Source: Caballeronia glebae (GTDB lineage: Bacteria; Pseudomonadota; Gammaproteobacteria; Burkholderiales; Burkholderiaceae). From it: a DNA stretch of 64,000 bases. The position numbers and the translations under genes are program-made. The notes under the pieces were generated by a model. That model saw only the letters and a list, made by a program, of their open reading frames with translations, ran no database searches and was not told where the DNA came from. Positions 63,758-64,000 of this stretch are shown piece after piece (positions within the stretch are counted from its first letter, which is position 1; each line of letters begins with the position of its first letter). The DNA is taken from the NCBI RefSeq assembly GCF_001545035.1, contig NZ_FCOJ02000006.1:1-64000 (forward strand), given 5' to 3'.

Positions 63758-64000
63758 TGAAATTTGCGTTCGTTTTCCCCGGACAAGGCTCGCAGTCCAT
63801 CGGCATGCTCAACGCATTCGCCGATCACGCCATCGTGCGCGAGACCGTGCAGCAGGCTTCCGACGCGCTCGGCCAGGATCTCGGCAAGTTGATCGCCGAA
63901 GGCCCGGCTGAAGACCTGAACCTGACGACGAACACGCAGCCCGTCATGCTGACGGCCGCGTATGCGATCTATCGCGTATGGGAAAAGGAAACGGGTCTGA
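63758..64000 (+). CDS. fabD: Malonyl-CoA:ACP transacylase, N-terminal part (cut by window end)
   Basis: Eighty-one codons of FabD, open to the window edge. MKFAFVFPGQGSQSIGMLNA with the GQGSQ motif and LNLTTNTQPVMLTAAYAIYR are diagnostic. The catalytic GHSLG would be just beyond the window. It is 132 bases after fabH, with GAGGA before the ATG, in the standard fabHD order. Confidence 0.95.

Noticed and set aside
1..64000. CRISPR array, insertion sequence or prophage
   Set aside because: No array of regularly spaced repeats, transposase, integrase or phage structural gene was found; the only exact tandem repeat is the tRNA-Asn cluster.

Overview
The window is about 64 kb of GC-rich bacterial chromosome that looks like the main chromosome of a Burkholderia sensu lato species (Caballeronia or Paraburkholderia type, Burkholderiaceae, Betaproteobacteria). 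The assignment rests on the protein sequences, the strong G/C third-position bias, and housekeeping blocks in the order usual for that group: rpsP-rimM-trmD-rplS, moaA-mobA-moeA next to rne, and yceD-rpmF-plsX-fabH-fabD. I see no insertion sequence, integrase, prophage, plasmid origin or CRISPR array. Coding density is about 90 percent, and the long open frames opposite real genes are GC-driven shadows.

Layout. 0-5 kb: end of etfA, a FadE-like acyl-CoA dehydrogenase, divergent dadA and lrp, and a radical-SAM gene of the PA0069 type behind a near-perfect LexA box. 5-9 kb: the rpsP ribosome/tRNA operon and a CoA pyrophosphatase. 9-17 kb: CobD/CbiB-family protein, rsgA, an M48 protease, orn, mog, darP, pmbA and folA. 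17-20 kb: an AT-richer leader, a VpsR-like sigma-54 activator and thyA. 20-30 kb: a large FecR/DUF6600 protein, an ArsR-type regulator, a tiny lipoprotein, a thioesterase, fumC, a phospholipase-D lipoprotein, a MATE transporter and an S4 protein. 30-37 kb: two small exported Lys/Ala-rich proteins, a UvrD-type helicase behind a second LexA-like site, azlCD with an AraC regulator, creA and a 24-residue membrane peptide. 36.6-40.3 kb: an FCD/GntR regulator divergent from lutABC, with a perfect palindrome over the presumed lut start site.

40.3-40.8 kb: three identical tRNA-Asn genes in 155-bp tandem units behind a consensus promoter. 40.8-47.4 kb: fdxA, pncB, an orphan LutC-like gene, an NhaD-type antiporter, a GhrB-type dehydrogenase and rmuC. 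47.4-51.4 kb: a molybdenum-cofactor operon (moaA-mobA-moeA) with a small membrane protein and a GNAT enzyme downstream. 51.5-58.8 kb: rne with an 890-bp leader, divergent rluC, then HAD phosphatase, Rieske protein and sppA. 58.8-64 kb: a RsmI-like methyltransferase and maf, divergent from the phospholipid/fatty-acid operon yceD-rpmF-plsX-fabH-fabD, which runs off the window.

Most of the window is conserved housekeeping. The more interesting signals are regulatory: two LexA-type sites that would place a little-studied radical-SAM protein and a helicase under SOS control, the lut operator, the tRNA-Asn triplication, the AT-rich leader of the VpsR-like activator, and several very small exported or membrane proteins. 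I did not find a clearly new multi-gene system.
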